Numbered from the stretch's first letter, positions 26,865-38,382 are shown. The stretch: 64,000 nucleotides of DNA from Pseudomonadota bacterium (GCA_020161575.1 JAIUNR010000004.1:186001-250000); one strand, 5' to 3'. The notes: generated from the sequence alone by a model not told the origin. Translations and numbers: made by a program.

Positions 26865-28454
26865 ATGTTCGAGGGCCTTTCAGGTCGTCTTTCGGGAATT
26901 CTCGACAAACTCACGCGCCGCGGCGCGCTGAGCGAGGCGGATGTCGCCGAAGCGATGCGCGAGGTCCGCCGCGCGCTGCTCGAGGCGGATGTCGCGCTCG
27001 ATGTCGTGCGCGATTTCACCGAGAAGGTCCGTGTGCGCGCTGTCGGCGCCGAGGTCGTCAAGTCGGTGACGCCGGGCCAGATGGTGGTCAAGATCGTCAA
27101 TGACGAGCTTGTCGCCATGCTTGGCTCGGATGCCGATCCGATCGACCTCCAGGCGACCCCGCCGGTTGGCATCCTCATGGTCGGCCTTCAGGGCTCCGGC
27201 AAGACGACGACCACCGCCAAGATCGCCAAACGCCTGCAGGCGCGCGAGAAGAAGAAGGTGCTTCTTGCCTCGCTCGATACGCGCCGCCCGGCCGCGATGG
27301 AGCAGCTCGCGGTTCTCGGCCGTGACAACGCGATCGACGTGCTCCCCATCGTCGCCGGCCAGAATGCGGTCGAGATCGCGCGCCGCGCCGAGCAAGAAGC
27401 GCGTCTTGGCGGCTATGATGTCGTGATCTTCGATACCGCCGGCCGCGTCACCCTCGATGACGAGCTGATGGAAGAGGTGGTCCGCGTCCGCGATGCGGTC
27501 AAGCCGCACGAGACTCTGCTCGTCGCCGATGCCTTGACCGGGCAGGACGCGGTGAACACCGCCCGCGCCTTCGACAGCCGCGTCGGCATCACCGGCATCG
27601 TGCTCACCCGCGTCGATGGCGACGGGCGTGGCGGCGCCGCGCTCTCCATGCGCGCGGTCACCGGCAAGCCGATCAAGCTCATCGGCATGGGCGAGAAGAT
27701 GGACGCGCTGGAGGATTTCCATCCCGCGCGCATCGCCAACCGCATCCTCGGCATGGGCGATATCGTCAGCCTCGTCGAGAAGGCCGCCGCCAATATCGAT
27801 CAGGAAAAGGCGCTCGCCATTGCCGAGCGCATGAAGAAGGGCAAGTTCGATCTCAACGATCTGCGCGACCAGCTCGGCCAGATGGAAAAGCTCGGCGGCC
27901 TCGGCGGATTGATGGGCATGCTGCCCGGCGTCGCCAAGATGAAGGACAAGATCGCGGAAGCCGGAATAGGCGACAAGATGATCAAGCGGCAGGTCGCGAT
28001 CATCAATTCCATGACACCGGGCGAGCGCGCCAATCCCGATCTGCTCAAGAACAGCCGCAAGAAGCGCATCGCGACAGGTTCGGGCACCAGCGCCGAGGAG
28101 ATCAACAAACTCCTCAAGATGCACCGCACCATGGCCGATATGATGAAGAGCATGGGCAAAGGTGGCCGTGGTCCTATGGCTGGTCTTGCCAACATGTTCG
28201 GCATGGGCGGGGGATTTCCGGGCGGCGGCATGCCCGATCTCTCGAAGCTCCAGCCGCCGGGCGGCATGCCTTCCGGCCCCGGTGGGCTCTCGCCGGATGC
28301 GGTGGCCGAAGCGCAAAAACAGCTCGAAAAGCTCTCTGGCCCAGGCGGCAAGCCGGGGCTTCCGGGTGGCCTTCCTGGCCTTGGCAAACCGGGCCTTCCC
28401 GGCCTCGGCGGTCTGCCGGGCCTCGGCGGCTTCAACCCGTTCAGGAAGAAATAA
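26865..28454 (+). CDS. ffh: signal recognition particle protein Ffh
   Basis: GTPase that binds 4.5S RNA and signal sequences and delivers ribosomes to FtsY. The 529-residue protein has the N domain, G motifs GLQGSGKTTT, DTAGR (in FDTAGRVTLDDEL), and TRVDGDGRGG, then the methionine-rich M domain. Beyond the family norm it has a tail of about 70 residues of Gly/Pro/Leu/Met (GFPGGGMPDL to GLPGLGGLPGLGG). ATG at 26865 is supported by AGGGGAAGAG and by the family N-terminus MFEGLSGRL. Starts the SRP/ribosome operon. Confidence 0.97.
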   Translation: MFEGLSGRLSGILDKLTRRGALSEADVAEAMREVRRALLEADVALDVVRDFTEKVRVRAVGAEVVKSVTPGQMVVKIVNDELVAMLGSDADPIDLQATPPVGILMVGLQGSGKTTTTAKIAKRLQAREKKKVLLASLDTRRPAAMEQLAVLGRDNAIDVLPIVAGQNAVEIARRAEQEARLGGYDVVIFDTAGRVTLDDELMEEVVRVRDAVKPHETLLVADALTGQDAVNTARAFDSRVGITGIVLTRVDGDGRGGAALSMRAVTGKPIKLIGMGEKMDALEDFHPARIANRILGMGDIVSLVEKAAANIDQEKALAIAERMKKGKFDLNDLRDQLGQMEKLGGLGGLMGMLPGVAKMKDKIAEAGIGDKMIKRQVAIINSMTPGERANPDLLKNSRKKRIATGSGTSAEEINKLLKMHRTMADMMKSMGKGGRGPMAGLANMFGMGGGFPGGGMPDLSKLQPPGGMPSGPGGLSPDAVAEAQKQLEKLSGPGGKPGLPGGLPGLGKPGLPGLGGLPGLGGFNPFRKK

Positions 28455-28461
28455 GCGTCCG

Positions 28462-29004
28462 ATGAACACCCACGCCGCCCCCGAAATCGAGACCGGAAGG
28501 CTCCGCTTGCGCCAATGGCGCGAGGCCGATTTCGAACCGTTCTGCCGTCTCTTCGGGGATGAGGAACTGGCGCGCTTCATGGGCGGACATGGCGACAAGG
28601 CCTATTGCTGGGGCCGCATGGTCGGTTTTGCCGGCAACTGGGCGCTTGCCGGCCACGGCTTCTATGTGATCGAGGAAAAGGCCAGCGGCACGTTCCTCGG
28701 CCTGTGCGGCGTCACCCGCCGGTTCGATCTCGATGCGCCGGAACTCGGCTGGGGTATCCTGCGCGAGGGGCAGGGCAAGGGCTACATCACCGAAGCCGCC
28801 CGCGCCGTGCGCCGGCATGTCTACGAGGATCTTGGCTGGAAAAGCCTTGTCTCCTGCATCGATGCCGAGAACATCGCCTCAATCCGTGTCGCGGAACGGC
28901 TCGGCGCCACCTACGAACGCGAATTGACCGAACGGGCAAAGCCCTGCGGGCTCTATCGCCATCCTTCACCGCAAGATCTTGCATCCTCAACCCACCAGAA
29001 CTGA
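28462..29004 (+). CDS. GNAT-family N-acetyltransferase (RimJ/RimL type)
   Basis: A 180-residue acetyltransferase. It shows the RimJ-like start [18 protein letters not shown], the acetyl-CoA loop [18 protein letters not shown] and the closing [17 protein letters not shown]. Homologs acetylate N-terminal or side-chain amines of ribosomal proteins or small molecules. It begins 7 bases after the ffh stop and ends 17 bases before rpsP, so it is co-transcribed with ribosomal genes, which favours a ribosomal-protein substrate (inference). Confidence 0.85.
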   Translation: MNTHAAPEIETGRLRLRQWREADFEPFCRLFGDEELARFMGGHGDKAYCWGRMVGFAGNWALAGHGFYVIEEKASGTFLGLCGVTRRFDLDAPELGWGILREGQGKGYITEAARAVRRHVYEDLGWKSLVSCIDAENIASIRVAERLGATYERELTERAKPCGLYRHPSPQDLASSTHQN

Positions 29005-29021
29005 ACCAAACGGAGAAAAAC

Positions 29022-29369
29022 ATGGCTCTCAAGATTCGTCTCGCCCGTGGCGGCGCCAAGAAGCGTCCGGTCTATCGCATCGTCGTCGCGGATGCCCGCG
29101 CCCCGCGCGATGGCCGCTTCCTCGAAAAGCTCGGCACCTATAACCCGATGCTCGCGAAGGATTCGGCGCAGCGCGTCGTTCTCGATATCGAGAAGGCCAA
29201 GGCCTGGCTCGCCAAGGGCGCCCAGCCGACGGATCGCGTGCTGCGCTTCCTCGATGCCGCCGGCGTCATGAAGCGCCCGACCCGCAGCAACCCGGAAAAG
29301 GCCGTTCCCGGCAAGAAGATGACCGAACGCGCCGCCGCCAAGGCCGGCGGTGAAGCGGCCGGCGAATAA
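29022..29369 (+). CDS. rpsP: 30S ribosomal protein S16
   Basis: Small-subunit protein of 115 residues beginning [24 protein letters not shown], followed by [15 protein letters not shown], typical of S16. The alanine/lysine-rich C-terminal extension (about 30 residues beyond E. coli S16) is normal in alphaproteobacteria. CGGAG precedes the ATG by 6 bases. Followed by a strong hairpin before rimM. Confidence 0.98.
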   Translation: MALKIRLARGGAKKRPVYRIVVADARAPRDGRFLEKLGTYNPMLAKDSAQRVVLDIEKAKAWLAKGAQPTDRVLRFLDAAGVMKRPTRSNPEKAVPGKKMTERAAAKAGGEAAGE

Positions 29370-29385
29370 GCTTTCGCCGCATCCA

Positions 29386-29411
29386 GCATGGCCGGGCACG
29401 CCCGGCCATGC
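29386..29411 (+). promoter_or_regulatory. perfect hairpin in the rpsP-rimM gap
   Basis: GCATGGCCGGGC and GCCCGGCCATGC are perfect complements of 12 bases with only 2 bases between. There is no T-run, so it is unlikely to stop transcription fully; it could protect the rpsP message end or serve as a processing site that lets S16 be made in excess over RimM/TrmD. Confidence 0.6.
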
Positions 29412-29432
29412 CGCCTTGACGGAGACGACCGC

Positions 29433-30032
29433 ATGGCCAAGCCGCGCAAGCCCAAAGCCCCGCCTGCCCTGCCCCCGCCGGAACGACGGGTGACGCTCTG
29501 CGTGATCGGGGCGCCGCATGGCGTGCGCGGCGAATGCCGTGTCAAAGCCTTTACCGCAGACCCGATGGCGATCGCGGATTACGGCCCGCTTTTCGCCGCC
29601 GATGGCCGCGTCTTCGAGATCAATGACGGACGTTTCCTCAAGGACGACCTGCTGGTCGTGAAGTTCGAGGGGATCACGGATCGGGATGCCGTCGCACGCC
29701 TGACCGGCACGGAACTCTTCGTGGACCGGCACATGCTGCCCGAAACGGAAGAGGAAGATGAATTCTACCACGCGGATCTGATCGGAATCGCGGTCCGCGA
29801 CCTCGAAGGCGCGGAAATCGGCACGATCGCCGCCGTGCATGATTTCGGGGCCGGCGACATTCTCGAAATCCGCCCCGCGCAGGGCGGACCGACCTGGCTG
29901 CTGCCCTTCACCAAGACCGCGCTGCCGCGCCTTGATGTCGCGATGCGGGTGGCCACGGCTGACCCCGCTTTTCTCGCCAAGCCCGAATCCGCCAGGGAAA
30001 AACCACCGGAAGCCGGCGGAGACGAGGAATGA
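29433..30032 (+). CDS. rimM: ribosome maturation factor RimM
   Basis: Binds S19 and assists 30S head assembly. The 199-residue protein has the RimM start [22 protein letters not shown] and the PRC-barrel segment [32 protein letters not shown], then [15 protein letters not shown] proline/lysine N-terminal and an acidic C-terminal tail are added. Starts after GGAG; its last bases overlap trmD by 4 (ATGA). Confidence 0.95.
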   Translation: MAKPRKPKAPPALPPPERRVTLCVIGAPHGVRGECRVKAFTADPMAIADYGPLFAADGRVFEINDGRFLKDDLLVVKFEGITDRDAVARLTGTELFVDRHMLPETEEEDEFYHADLIGIAVRDLEGAEIGTIAAVHDFGAGDILEIRPAQGGPTWLLPFTKTALPRLDVAMRVATADPAFLAKPESAREKPPEAGGDEE

Positions 30033-30805
30033 CCAAGGCGGGATTTTCCGCGCTGGTCGTCACGTTGATGCCGGATTTCTTCCCCGGCCCGCTCGGGCAA
30101 TCGCTCGCCGGCGAGGCGATGGCGAAGGGCGCCTGGTCGCTCGGCGTGAAGGATATCCGTGATCACGGACGAGGCAGGCATCGCGCCGTGGATGACACCC
30201 CAGCCGGCGGCGGGCCGGGCATGGTGATCCGCGCCGATGTGCTGGCCGAGGCGCTCGACGCCGCCATTCCCGCCGATGATCCGCGTCCGCGCCTGCTGAT
30301 GAGCCCGCGTGGCAGGGTCTTCGACCAGAAGATGGCACGCAAGCTGGCCGAGGGGCCGGGCGTGATCCTCGTCTGCGGGCGCTTCGAGGGGATCGATGAA
30401 CGGGTGATCGAGACGCGTGGTCTTGAGGAGGTCTCCATCGGCGATTACGTGCTCTCCGGTGGCGAGCTGGCGGCGCAGGTCGTGCTCGATGCCGTGATCC
30501 GCCTCCTCCCCGGCGTGATGGGTGGCGAAGGCTCGGATATCGAGGAGAGCCATGAGCAGGGTCTGCTCGAATACCCCCATTACACCCGTCCCCGGCTGTG
30601 GGAGGGGCGGGAAATCCCCGAAGTGCTGACCTCGGGCAACCACGCGGCCATCGCCAAATGGCGACGCGCGGAGGCGGAACGCGTCACGCGCGAGAGAAGG
30701 CCGGATCTCGGCGCGAAACTGCCGCCGCCCGCGCCGGCGAAAAAGCCCCGTCCGGGGACGAAAAAGCACGCGCCGAGGGGTGACAAGCCCGACGATCTCG
30801 TGTAA
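30029..30805 (+). CDS. trmD: tRNA (guanine-N1)-methyltransferase TrmD
   Basis: Methylates G37 of tRNAs with SAM, preventing frameshifting. The 258-residue SPOUT protein has [28 protein letters not shown] and the knot region [18 protein letters not shown] basic Pro/Lys-rich tail of about 30 residues extends beyond E. coli TrmD. Coupled to rimM by a 4-base overlap; 76 bases before rplS. Confidence 0.97.
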   Translation: MTKAGFSALVVTLMPDFFPGPLGQSLAGEAMAKGAWSLGVKDIRDHGRGRHRAVDDTPAGGGPGMVIRADVLAEALDAAIPADDPRPRLLMSPRGRVFDQKMARKLAEGPGVILVCGRFEGIDERVIETRGLEEVSIGDYVLSGGELAAQVVLDAVIRLLPGVMGGEGSDIEESHEQGLLEYPHYTRPRLWEGREIPEVLTSGNHAAIAKWRRAEAERVTRERRPDLGAKLPPPAPAKKPRPGTKKHAPRGDKPDDLV

Positions 30806-30881
30806 CGGCAGCGCCTCAACTCAGAACAGCGTCACCGAAACGCCCGCCGGCATAAGGCGAAACGGAAAAAGGATCCCTTAG

Positions 30882-31265
30882 ATGGATATCATCCAGACTC
30901 TCGAGAAAGAAGAAGCCGCGCGCGTGCTCGGCGAGAAGACGATCCCGGAATTCGCCCCCGGCGATACGGTCATCGTCAACGTGAAGGTCAAGGAAGGCGA
31001 CCGCAGCCGCGTCCAGGCCTATGAAGGCGTCTGCATCGCGCGCAATGGCGGCGGCCTCAACGAGAGCTTCACGGTCCGCAAGATTTCCTATGGCGAGGGT
31101 GTCGAGCGCGTCTTCCCGCTCTATTCGCCGAATATCGATTCGATCAAGGTCGTCCGCCGCGGCAAGGTCCGCCGCGCGAAGCTCTATTACCTGCGCGATC
31201 GCCGCGGCAAGTCGGCGCGTATCGCCGAGCGCACCGATCGCAGGAACGACGACAAGAAGGCCTGA
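30882..31265 (+). CDS. rplS: 50S ribosomal protein L19
   Basis: Large-subunit protein of 127 residues at the subunit interface, with [29 protein letters not shown] and [19 protein letters not shown] core and the ending [25 protein letters not shown] precedes the ATG. Last gene of the operon, followed by a UUCG-loop terminator. Confidence 0.98.
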   Translation: MDIIQTLEKEEAARVLGEKTIPEFAPGDTVIVNVKVKEGDRSRVQAYEGVCIARNGGGLNESFTVRKISYGEGVERVFPLYSPNIDSIKVVRRGKVRRAKLYYLRDRRGKSARIAERTDRRNDDKKA

Positions 31266-31288
31266 ACCGGCTTTCATCGGTAGCAGAC

Positions 31289-31314
31289 AAGGCGGCTTTC
31301 GAGCCGCCTTTTTC
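31289..31314 (+). terminator. intrinsic terminator of the ffh-rplS operon
   Basis: AAGGCGGCT-TTCG-AGCCGCCTT: 9 perfect pairs closed by a stable UUCG tetraloop, then TTTC. It lies 24 bases after the rplS stop. Confidence 0.93.
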
Positions 31315-31394
31315 ATGCGCACTGGAACGTGAACGCGCACCACTGGCGCTTTCTCGCGATTGGGATAGGCTGCCTTCAAAATAAGGAGGCATGC

Positions 31395-32294
31395 ATGTCC
31401 GATAGAAAACCCGCCATTTCTGATGCCGTCATCCAGCTCTATGACCGTTTCACGCATGGCGCCATGGACCGGCGCGCCTTCATGGAGCGTCTGACGAAGC
31501 TCGCAGGTTCGACCGCCGCCGCGAGCGCCCTGCTGCCAATGCTCCAGAACGATTACGCCCGCGCGGAAACGGTGAAGCCCGACGATCCGCGCCTCGTCTA
31601 TGAAGACAAGCTCGCCATTCCCGGCTCGGATGCCGGGCTCACCGGCTATCTCGTGACCGCCAAGGGCGCTGCGAAACGCCCGGCGCTGGTGATGATCCAC
31701 GAAAACCGTGGTCTCAACCCGCATATCCGCGACATGACACGGCGGGGCGCCCTCGCGGGCTATCTCACGCTCGGCATCGACGCGCTGTCGCCGGAAGGCG
31801 GAACGCCGACGGATGAGGACAAGGCGCGCGACATGATCGGCCAGCTCACGCCGGACAAGGCCGCCGCGCGGATCGCAGCAGCGGTGCGCCTTCTCGCGAG
31901 CCACCCGCAATCCACCGGCAAGGTCGGCGCCATCGGCTTCTGCTGGGGTGGCGGGCAGGTCAACCGCGTCGCCAGCATCGAACCCGCGCTCGGTGCGGGT
32001 ATCGCCTATTACGGATCGCAGGTCCCGGCCGACCGAGTGGCGGGCATCAAGGCCGCGCTGATGCTCCATTATGCCGGCAAGGACGAGCGCATCAACGCCG
32101 GTATTCCCGCCTACAAGACCGCGCTGGAAGCGGCGGGAAAGACCTTCGAGATCCATCTGTATGAGGGCGTCGATCACGCCTTCAACAACGATACCAACGC
32201 CGCACGCTTCAATGCCGAGGCCGCCGCCCTGGCCTGGAGCCGCAGCCTGGCCTTCCTCGCCCGCCACCTTGGAACGCCGCCCGCCCTGGGCTAG
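31395..32294 (+). CDS. dienelactone hydrolase family protein with Tat-like signal
   Basis: Alpha/beta hydrolase of 299 residues. The nucleophile is C183 in GFCWGGG and the histidine is H261 in EGVDHAFNND, the dienelactone-hydrolase pattern. Unlike catabolic ClcD, the N-terminus holds a twin-arginine type leader (DRRAFMERLTKLAG, then a small-residue hydrophobic stretch), so the enzyme is probably exported folded to the periplasm. AAGGAGG lies before two close ATGs; the first (31391) runs into a stop after four codons, so 31395 is the start. Confidence 0.85.
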   Translation: MSDRKPAISDAVIQLYDRFTHGAMDRRAFMERLTKLAGSTAAASALLPMLQNDYARAETVKPDDPRLVYEDKLAIPGSDAGLTGYLVTAKGAAKRPALVMIHENRGLNPHIRDMTRRGALAGYLTLGIDALSPEGGTPTDEDKARDMIGQLTPDKAAARIAAAVRLLASHPQSTGKVGAIGFCWGGGQVNRVASIEPALGAGIAYYGSQVPADRVAGIKAALMLHYAGKDERINAGIPAYKTALEAAGKTFEIHLYEGVDHAFNNDTNAARFNAEAAALAWSRSLAFLARHLGTPPALG

Positions 32295-32319
32295 TTCGTT
32301 TTAAACGCAACTAATTTGC
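32294..32319. promoter_or_regulatory. candidate operator upstream of hmgA
   Basis: AGTTCGTTT-T-AAACGCAACT is an inverted repeat with one extra base, directly followed by GCAA-N5-TTGC. It lies 110-135 bases before hmgA, the sort of place used by HmgR-type repressors. No regulator gene is adjacent. Confidence 0.25.
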
Positions 32320-32428
32320 TTGCCTTCCCAACGCGTTTCCGGCACTCTGCGGCCAGTAGAGGAACGCCGGGCGCGTTTGCGCCTCGCATGTTGATCAAAA
32401 AAACAGATCCATCCGAGAGGAGAAGGCC

Positions 32429-33796
32429 ATGAACAAGCATGTCGGGCTTGTCGCCGCCGAGGGCGCGAAGACGAGTATCGAGCAGAAACTGCGCTACATG
32501 ACCGGCTTCGGCAATTCCTTCGAAACGGAGGCCTTGCCGGATGCCCTGCCGGTGGGGCGCAACTCGCCGCAGAAATGCAATTACGGCCTTTATGCCGAGC
32601 AGCTCTCGGGCTCACCCTTCACCGCGCCGCGCTCCACCAACGAGCGTTCCTGGCTCTATCGCATCCAGCCCGGCGTGAAGCATCAGGCACGCTACCGCAA
32701 GGTCGATGTCGGCATGATCCGCACCGCGCCGAACCGCGAGGAATCCGCCCTGCCGATCGGCCAGATGCGCTGGATGCCGCTGCCGATTCCGGCGGACAAG
32801 CTCAATTTCCGCACCGGCCTGCATACGATCGTCACCGCCGGCGATGCCGAGGGGCAGGTCGGGATGGCGGCGCATATCGCGCTCATCACCGAATCCATGG
32901 TCGACGAATATTTCTTCAATGCCGATGGCGAGCTGATGATCATCGCCCAGCAGGGCAATCTGCGCTTTGCGACCGAGTTCGGCGTGATCGAGATCGAACC
33001 CGGCGAGGTCTGCATCATTCCGCGCGGCGTGATCTTCCGCTGCGAACTGGTGAACGGCCCGGCACGCGCCTATGTGTGCGAGAATTACGGCGGCGCGCTC
33101 ACCCTGCCGGAGCGCGGGCCGATCGGCGCCAATTGCCTTGCCAATGCCCGCGATTTCAAGACGCCGGTTGCGGCCTATGAGGATGTCACCCACGCCGGCC
33201 AGCTCTATGTGAAATGGTGCGGGGAGATGTTCGTCACCGATATCGGGCAATCCCCGCTCGATGTCATCGCCTGGCACGGCAATTACTATCCCTACAAATA
33301 CGACCTGCGCCATTACTCGCCGGTCGGCGCCATCGCGTTTGATCACCCCGATCCCTCGATCTTCACGGTGCTCACCTCGCCTTCGGGCGAAGCCGGCACG
33401 GCGAATATCGATTTCGTGATCTTCCCCGAGCGCTGGATGGTGGCCGAGAACACCTTCCGTCCGCCATGGTATCACCGCAACATCATGAGCGAGTTCATGG
33501 GGCTGATCTACGGCATCTATGACGCCAAGCCCGAGGGTTTCGTGCCCGGCGGCATGAGCCTGCACAACATGATGCTGCCGCACGGGCCGGATGCACCGGC
33601 TTTCGAGAAGGCATCGAACGAGCCGATGATTCCGCACAAGCAGAGCGGCACCATGGCCTTCATGCTCGAAACGCGGCTGCCCCAGCGCCTCACCGCCTTC
33701 GCGGCCGGGCTCAAGACGATCGACGACAAATATCTCGATTGCTGGGCGGGGCTGAAACGCCATTTCGACCCGACCCGCAAGGAACCGAACTGGTAA
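32429..33796 (+). CDS. hmgA: homogentisate 1,2-dioxygenase
   Basis: Opens the ring of homogentisate to maleylacetoacetate in tyrosine/phenylalanine breakdown. The 455-residue protein has the family start [20 protein letters not shown], the iron-site region [20 protein letters not shown] and a second block [15 protein letters not shown]. Strong GAGGAGAAGG precedes the ATG. Its pathway partners (maleylacetoacetate isomerase and a true fumarylacetoacetase) are not adjacent; the FAH-family gene at 50.3 kb may or may not be related. Convergent with the L,D-transpeptidase gene. Confidence 0.97.
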   Translation: MNKHVGLVAAEGAKTSIEQKLRYMTGFGNSFETEALPDALPVGRNSPQKCNYGLYAEQLSGSPFTAPRSTNERSWLYRIQPGVKHQARYRKVDVGMIRTAPNREESALPIGQMRWMPLPIPADKLNFRTGLHTIVTAGDAEGQVGMAAHIALITESMVDEYFFNADGELMIIAQQGNLRFATEFGVIEIEPGEVCIIPRGVIFRCELVNGPARAYVCENYGGALTLPERGPIGANCLANARDFKTPVAAYEDVTHAGQLYVKWCGEMFVTDIGQSPLDVIAWHGNYYPYKYDLRHYSPVGAIAFDHPDPSIFTVLTSPSGEAGTANIDFVIFPERWMVAENTFRPPWYHRNIMSEFMGLIYGIYDAKPEGFVPGGMSLHNMMLPHGPDAPAFEKASNEPMIPHKQSGTMAFMLETRLPQRLTAFAAGLKTIDDKYLDCWAGLKRHFDPTRKEPNW

Positions 33797-33821
33797 ATCC
33801 GGCCATTAGCGGAACAGGATT

Positions 33822-33847
33822 GCTGAACGCCCCCTCGGGCGTTCAGC
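33822..33847. terminator. hairpin between hmgA and the L,D-transpeptidase gene
   Basis: GCTGAACGCCC and GGGCGTTCAGC form 11 perfect pairs with a 4-base loop between two convergent genes, covering the stop codon of the minus-strand gene. No T-run on either side, so it may act as an mRNA 3'-end stabiliser rather than a classical terminator. Confidence 0.5.
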
Positions 33848-34370
33848 GCACGACATGGATGCGCGCGCCGACCCGCACCCGCGGCAGGAGATCAAGTACA
33901 TCCTCGTCGAGCATACGGATGCAGCCGTAGGAGGCATAGGAGCCGATCGAGGCGCGCATCGAGGCCGATGTGCCATGGATCGCGTATTCGCCGGGCGTGA
34001 TAGTGAGCGCCGCGGCACCCATCGGGTTGTTCGGCGCGCCGCCCTCGATGTAATCGGGCAGATAGGGCTGCGCCCTTTTCACCTCTTCCGGCGGCGCCCA
34101 GGCCGGGCGGATATGCTTGCCGTCGATGATGCGGGTGCCGAACCATTGCTTGCCCGGCTTGCCCACCGCGACCCGGTAGCGGATCGCCGTTCCATCGCCT
34201 TGCGCGAAATAGAGCATCCGCTGGCTAGTGGAGACGAGGATCGCGCCCGGCTCGATCGCGATCGGCAGGTTGACATGCTGCGCCGTAACCGCCCCTGCCG
34301 GCGCGCCGCCCGCGACCGCGACCCCGAGACCACCCATCCCGATCGTAAAAGCTTCACGCCGTGTCCGCAT
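33843..34370 (-). CDS. L,D-transpeptidase (YkuD family), Tat-type signal
   Basis: Cell-wall enzyme that makes 3-3 peptidoglycan cross-links or attaches proteins to peptidoglycan. The 175-residue protein has H132 in HGTSAS and the catalytic C150 in SYGCIRM, at the end of a YkuD domain beginning near ILVSTSQRMLYF. The N-terminus RTRREAFTIGMGGLG is a twin-arginine style signal. ATG at 34370 is chosen because AGGAGG precedes it by 5 bases; the frame is open to 34451. Confidence 0.92.
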   Translation of the reverse strand: MRTRREAFTIGMGGLGVAVAGGAPAGAVTAQHVNLPIAIEPGAILVSTSQRMLYFAQGDGTAIRYRVAVGKPGKQWFGTRIIDGKHIRPAWAPPEEVKRAQPYLPDYIEGGAPNNPMGAAALTITPGEYAIHGTSASMRASIGSYASYGCIRMLDEDVLDLLPRVRVGARIHVVR

Positions 34371-34458
34371 GGCTTCCTCCTGTGAGGAAAGCAAAGCGGG
34401 GAATGCTTGAACACGCCTTTCCGCGCGCCGGAAAGCCTCCAACGCGGTCAACGAAGCG

Positions 34459-34484
34459 TAAAAAAGGGCGCCCGCGGCGCCCTT
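34459..34484 (-). terminator. intrinsic terminator of acs
   Basis: On the minus strand AAGGGCGCC-GCG-GGCGCCCTT is a perfect 9-pair stem followed by TTTTAC, about 20 bases past the acs stop. Confidence 0.88.
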
Positions 34485-34504
34485 GATGCGATGTGTTGCG
34501 GCTC

Positions 34505-36454
<1,950 letters not shown>

Positions 36455-36570
36455 CGGACCCTCCCATATCGACCGCCGGAGCACACCCACGGCCCTCTCT
36501 TCGTTGGGGGAGTCGTAACCCAAAGAGGCGGAGCGTGGAAGCAGTCCGGGTCTCGGTAATTCGACGGACA

Positions 36571-36975
36571 TCACCCGAGAGCGCCAAGCACCACGCCCAT
36601 GACAACCAGCACGCCAAGCCAGTGAAACGCGTCGATCGCGGTGAGGCGGAGCGAGCGCATCGCATAGGCATTGGTGACGATCATTACCGGCGCGATAAAA
36701 CCCAGCCAGATCGTGATGCCGATCACCCCGCCCCTCAAGGCGGTGAACGCGCCGAAATGCGCGATCGTGATCGACAGAATCACCGCCATCACCAGTTCCG
36801 CCGTAAAAGCGAGGAGGAAAGGCGTCGGGTCCATCTTGCCCGCGCCCTCGATACGCGCGCGCTCCTCAGGCCGGAAACCGACGGCATCAAGCCAGCGCGC
36901 GCCCATCCATCCATAATAGGCCGCGCCAAACCCGAACCCCGCGATCGCCGCCGCGAAAATGGCGAGATACGCCAT
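36571..36975 (-). CDS. DUF1761 membrane protein
   Basis: A 134-residue inner-membrane protein with four predicted helices: an N-terminal helix, one at [21 protein letters not shown], then [19 protein letters not shown] and a C-terminal one. The family is widespread and uncharacterised. Its ATG follows immediately after the EVE-gene stop (TGA ATG), so it is the last gene of the tsaD-gpsA-EVE unit. Confidence 0.82.
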   Translation of the reverse strand: MAYLAIFAAAIAGFGFGAAYYGWMGARWLDAVGFRPEERARIEGAGKMDPTPFLLAFTAELVMAVILSITIAHFGAFTALRGGVIGITIWLGFIAPVMIVTNAYAMRSLRLTAIDAFHWLGVLVVMGVVLGALG

Positions 36976-37392
36976 TCAGAGGCCGCCCATTCCCATGATC
37001 AGCGCCCATTCCTCATCCGATACGGGCTGAACGGAAAGCCGCATGCAGGTGACAAGGCTCATCTTGGCCAGAGCCGGCGTCGCCTTGATCTCCTTCAGCG
37101 ATACCGGGCGCGGCAATGGCTTCACCGCCGCGAAATCGACCCAAACCCAAGATTCCCCCGGCTCAGCGGTCGGGTCGGGATAGGCCTCGCGGATGACCTC
37201 GGCGATGCCGACAATCTCCAGCCCTTCGTTGGAATGATAGAAGAAGACCCGCTCGCCCTTCTTCATCGCCATCAGGTTCTTCTTGGCGAGATGGTTGCGC
37301 ACCCCGTCCCAATGCGTGCCCTTCGCGCCGGCGGCGATCTGCTGGTCCCACGACCATTTGAACGGTTCGGATTTGATGAGCCAATGCGCCAT
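36976..37392 (-). CDS. EVE domain-containing protein
   Basis: A 138-residue protein that is a single EVE domain: MAHWLIKSEPFKWSWDQ, WDGVRNHLAKKNLMAMKKGERVFFYHS and VGIAEVIREAYPDPTA. EVE is a PUA/YTH-related fold that binds modified bases in DNA or RNA. Cytoplasmic. GGGGGA precedes the ATG, which directly follows the gpsA stop (TGAATG). Co-transcription with tsaD, which makes the t6A tRNA modification, is suggestive of a role around modified RNA, but unproven. Confidence 0.92.
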   Translation of the reverse strand: MAHWLIKSEPFKWSWDQQIAAGAKGTHWDGVRNHLAKKNLMAMKKGERVFFYHSNEGLEIVGIAEVIREAYPDPTAEPGESWVWVDFAAVKPLPRPVSLKEIKATPALAKMSLVTCMRLSVQPVSDEEWALIMGMGGL

Positions 37393-38382
37393 TCATTCCC
37401 CCTTGAGCGGCCGCGTCATGAGCGCGCGCGCGGCTTCGACGACGGTGATCTTGCCGTCGAGCACGTTCGAGACGGCTTCGACGATCGGCATCTCGACGTT
37501 TTTGCGTCGCGCCGTTTCCGCCAGGATCCCGGCGGTGAACACACCTTCCGCGAGCTTGCCGGAGGGATTGGCCTCGGCAATGCTCTTGCCGCCCCCCAGC
37601 GCGAGCCCGAGCGCGAAATTCCGTGATTGCGCCGAGGAGGCCGACAAGACTAGATCCCCAAGGCCCGAAAGACCCATCAGTGTTTCGGGCCGCGCGCCAT
37701 GCGCCTCGGCATAACGGCGCAATTCCGCAAAGCCTCGCGTGACGATCGCCGCGCGCGCGCTTTCGCCGAGCCCCATGCCGGAGACAATACCGGCGGCAAT
37801 GGCGAGCACGTTCTTCGCTGCGCCGCCAATCTCGACGCCGCGGATATCCGCGGAGTGATAGAGGCGCAGACCCGGCGAGGATAGATGCCGCGCGATCGCC
37901 TTGGCCTGCTCCTCCTCGCGCATGGCGAGCACGATGGCGGTGGGCAGGCCGCGCGCGATATCGGAGGCGAAGGAAGGACCGGACAAAATGCCGTAGGCAT
38001 GGTTTCCGGCCGCATCGCGCATGGATTCCGTGACGAAGAACCCCGTCTCGCGCTCGATGCCCTTGGCGGCGGAAATCACCACCGCATCACGGTTCAGATG
38101 CGCGGCGAGATCCTTCATCACCTGCCAGAGGCTTTGCGTCGGCACCGCCATCACCAGAAGTGGCGCGCCGCCAGCAAGGGCGAGATCGGCTGTGGGCGTG
38201 ATTTCGCCTTCAAGCCGGATATCGGGCAGATAGGGCGCGCAATCGCGCGTTGCGGCCATCGCATCCATGCGCGCGCCATCGCGTCCCCAGAGCGTGACCT
38301 CGCGGCCGGCGCGGGCAAAGGCCAATGCGAGCGCGGTGCCAAAGGCGCCTGCACCGATAACCGAAACCGCGTTCGGGATCAC
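37393..38382 (-). CDS. gpsA: glycerol-3-phosphate dehydrogenase [NAD(P)+]
   Basis: Makes sn-glycerol-3-phosphate from dihydroxyacetone phosphate for phospholipid synthesis. The 329-residue protein has the dinucleotide motif [16 protein letters not shown], the catalytic-lysine segment [13 protein letters not shown] and [15 protein letters not shown], and a C-terminal [19 protein letters not shown]. The start is GTG at 38382, overlapping the tsaD stop by 4 bases (GTGA). Confidence 0.97.
   Translation of the reverse strand: MIPNAVSVIGAGAFGTALALAFARAGREVTLWGRDGARMDAMAATRDCAPYLPDIRLEGEITPTADLALAGGAPLLVMAVPTQSLWQVMKDLAAHLNRDAVVISAAKGIERETGFFVTESMRDAAGNHAYGILSGPSFASDIARGLPTAIVLAMREEEQAKAIARHLSSPGLRLYHSADIRGVEIGGAAKNVLAIAAGIVSGMGLGESARAAIVTRGFAELRRYAEAHGARPETLMGLSGLGDLVLSASSAQSRNFALGLALGGGKSIAEANPSGKLAEGVFTAGILAETARRKNVEMPIVEAVSNVLDGKITVVEAARALMTRPLKGE

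Noticed and set aside
28300..28440. Tandem repeat array at the 3' end of ffh as a satellite or CRISPR-like element
   Set aside because: The repetition follows codons for Gly-Leu-Pro inside the ffh frame; there are no regular spacers.
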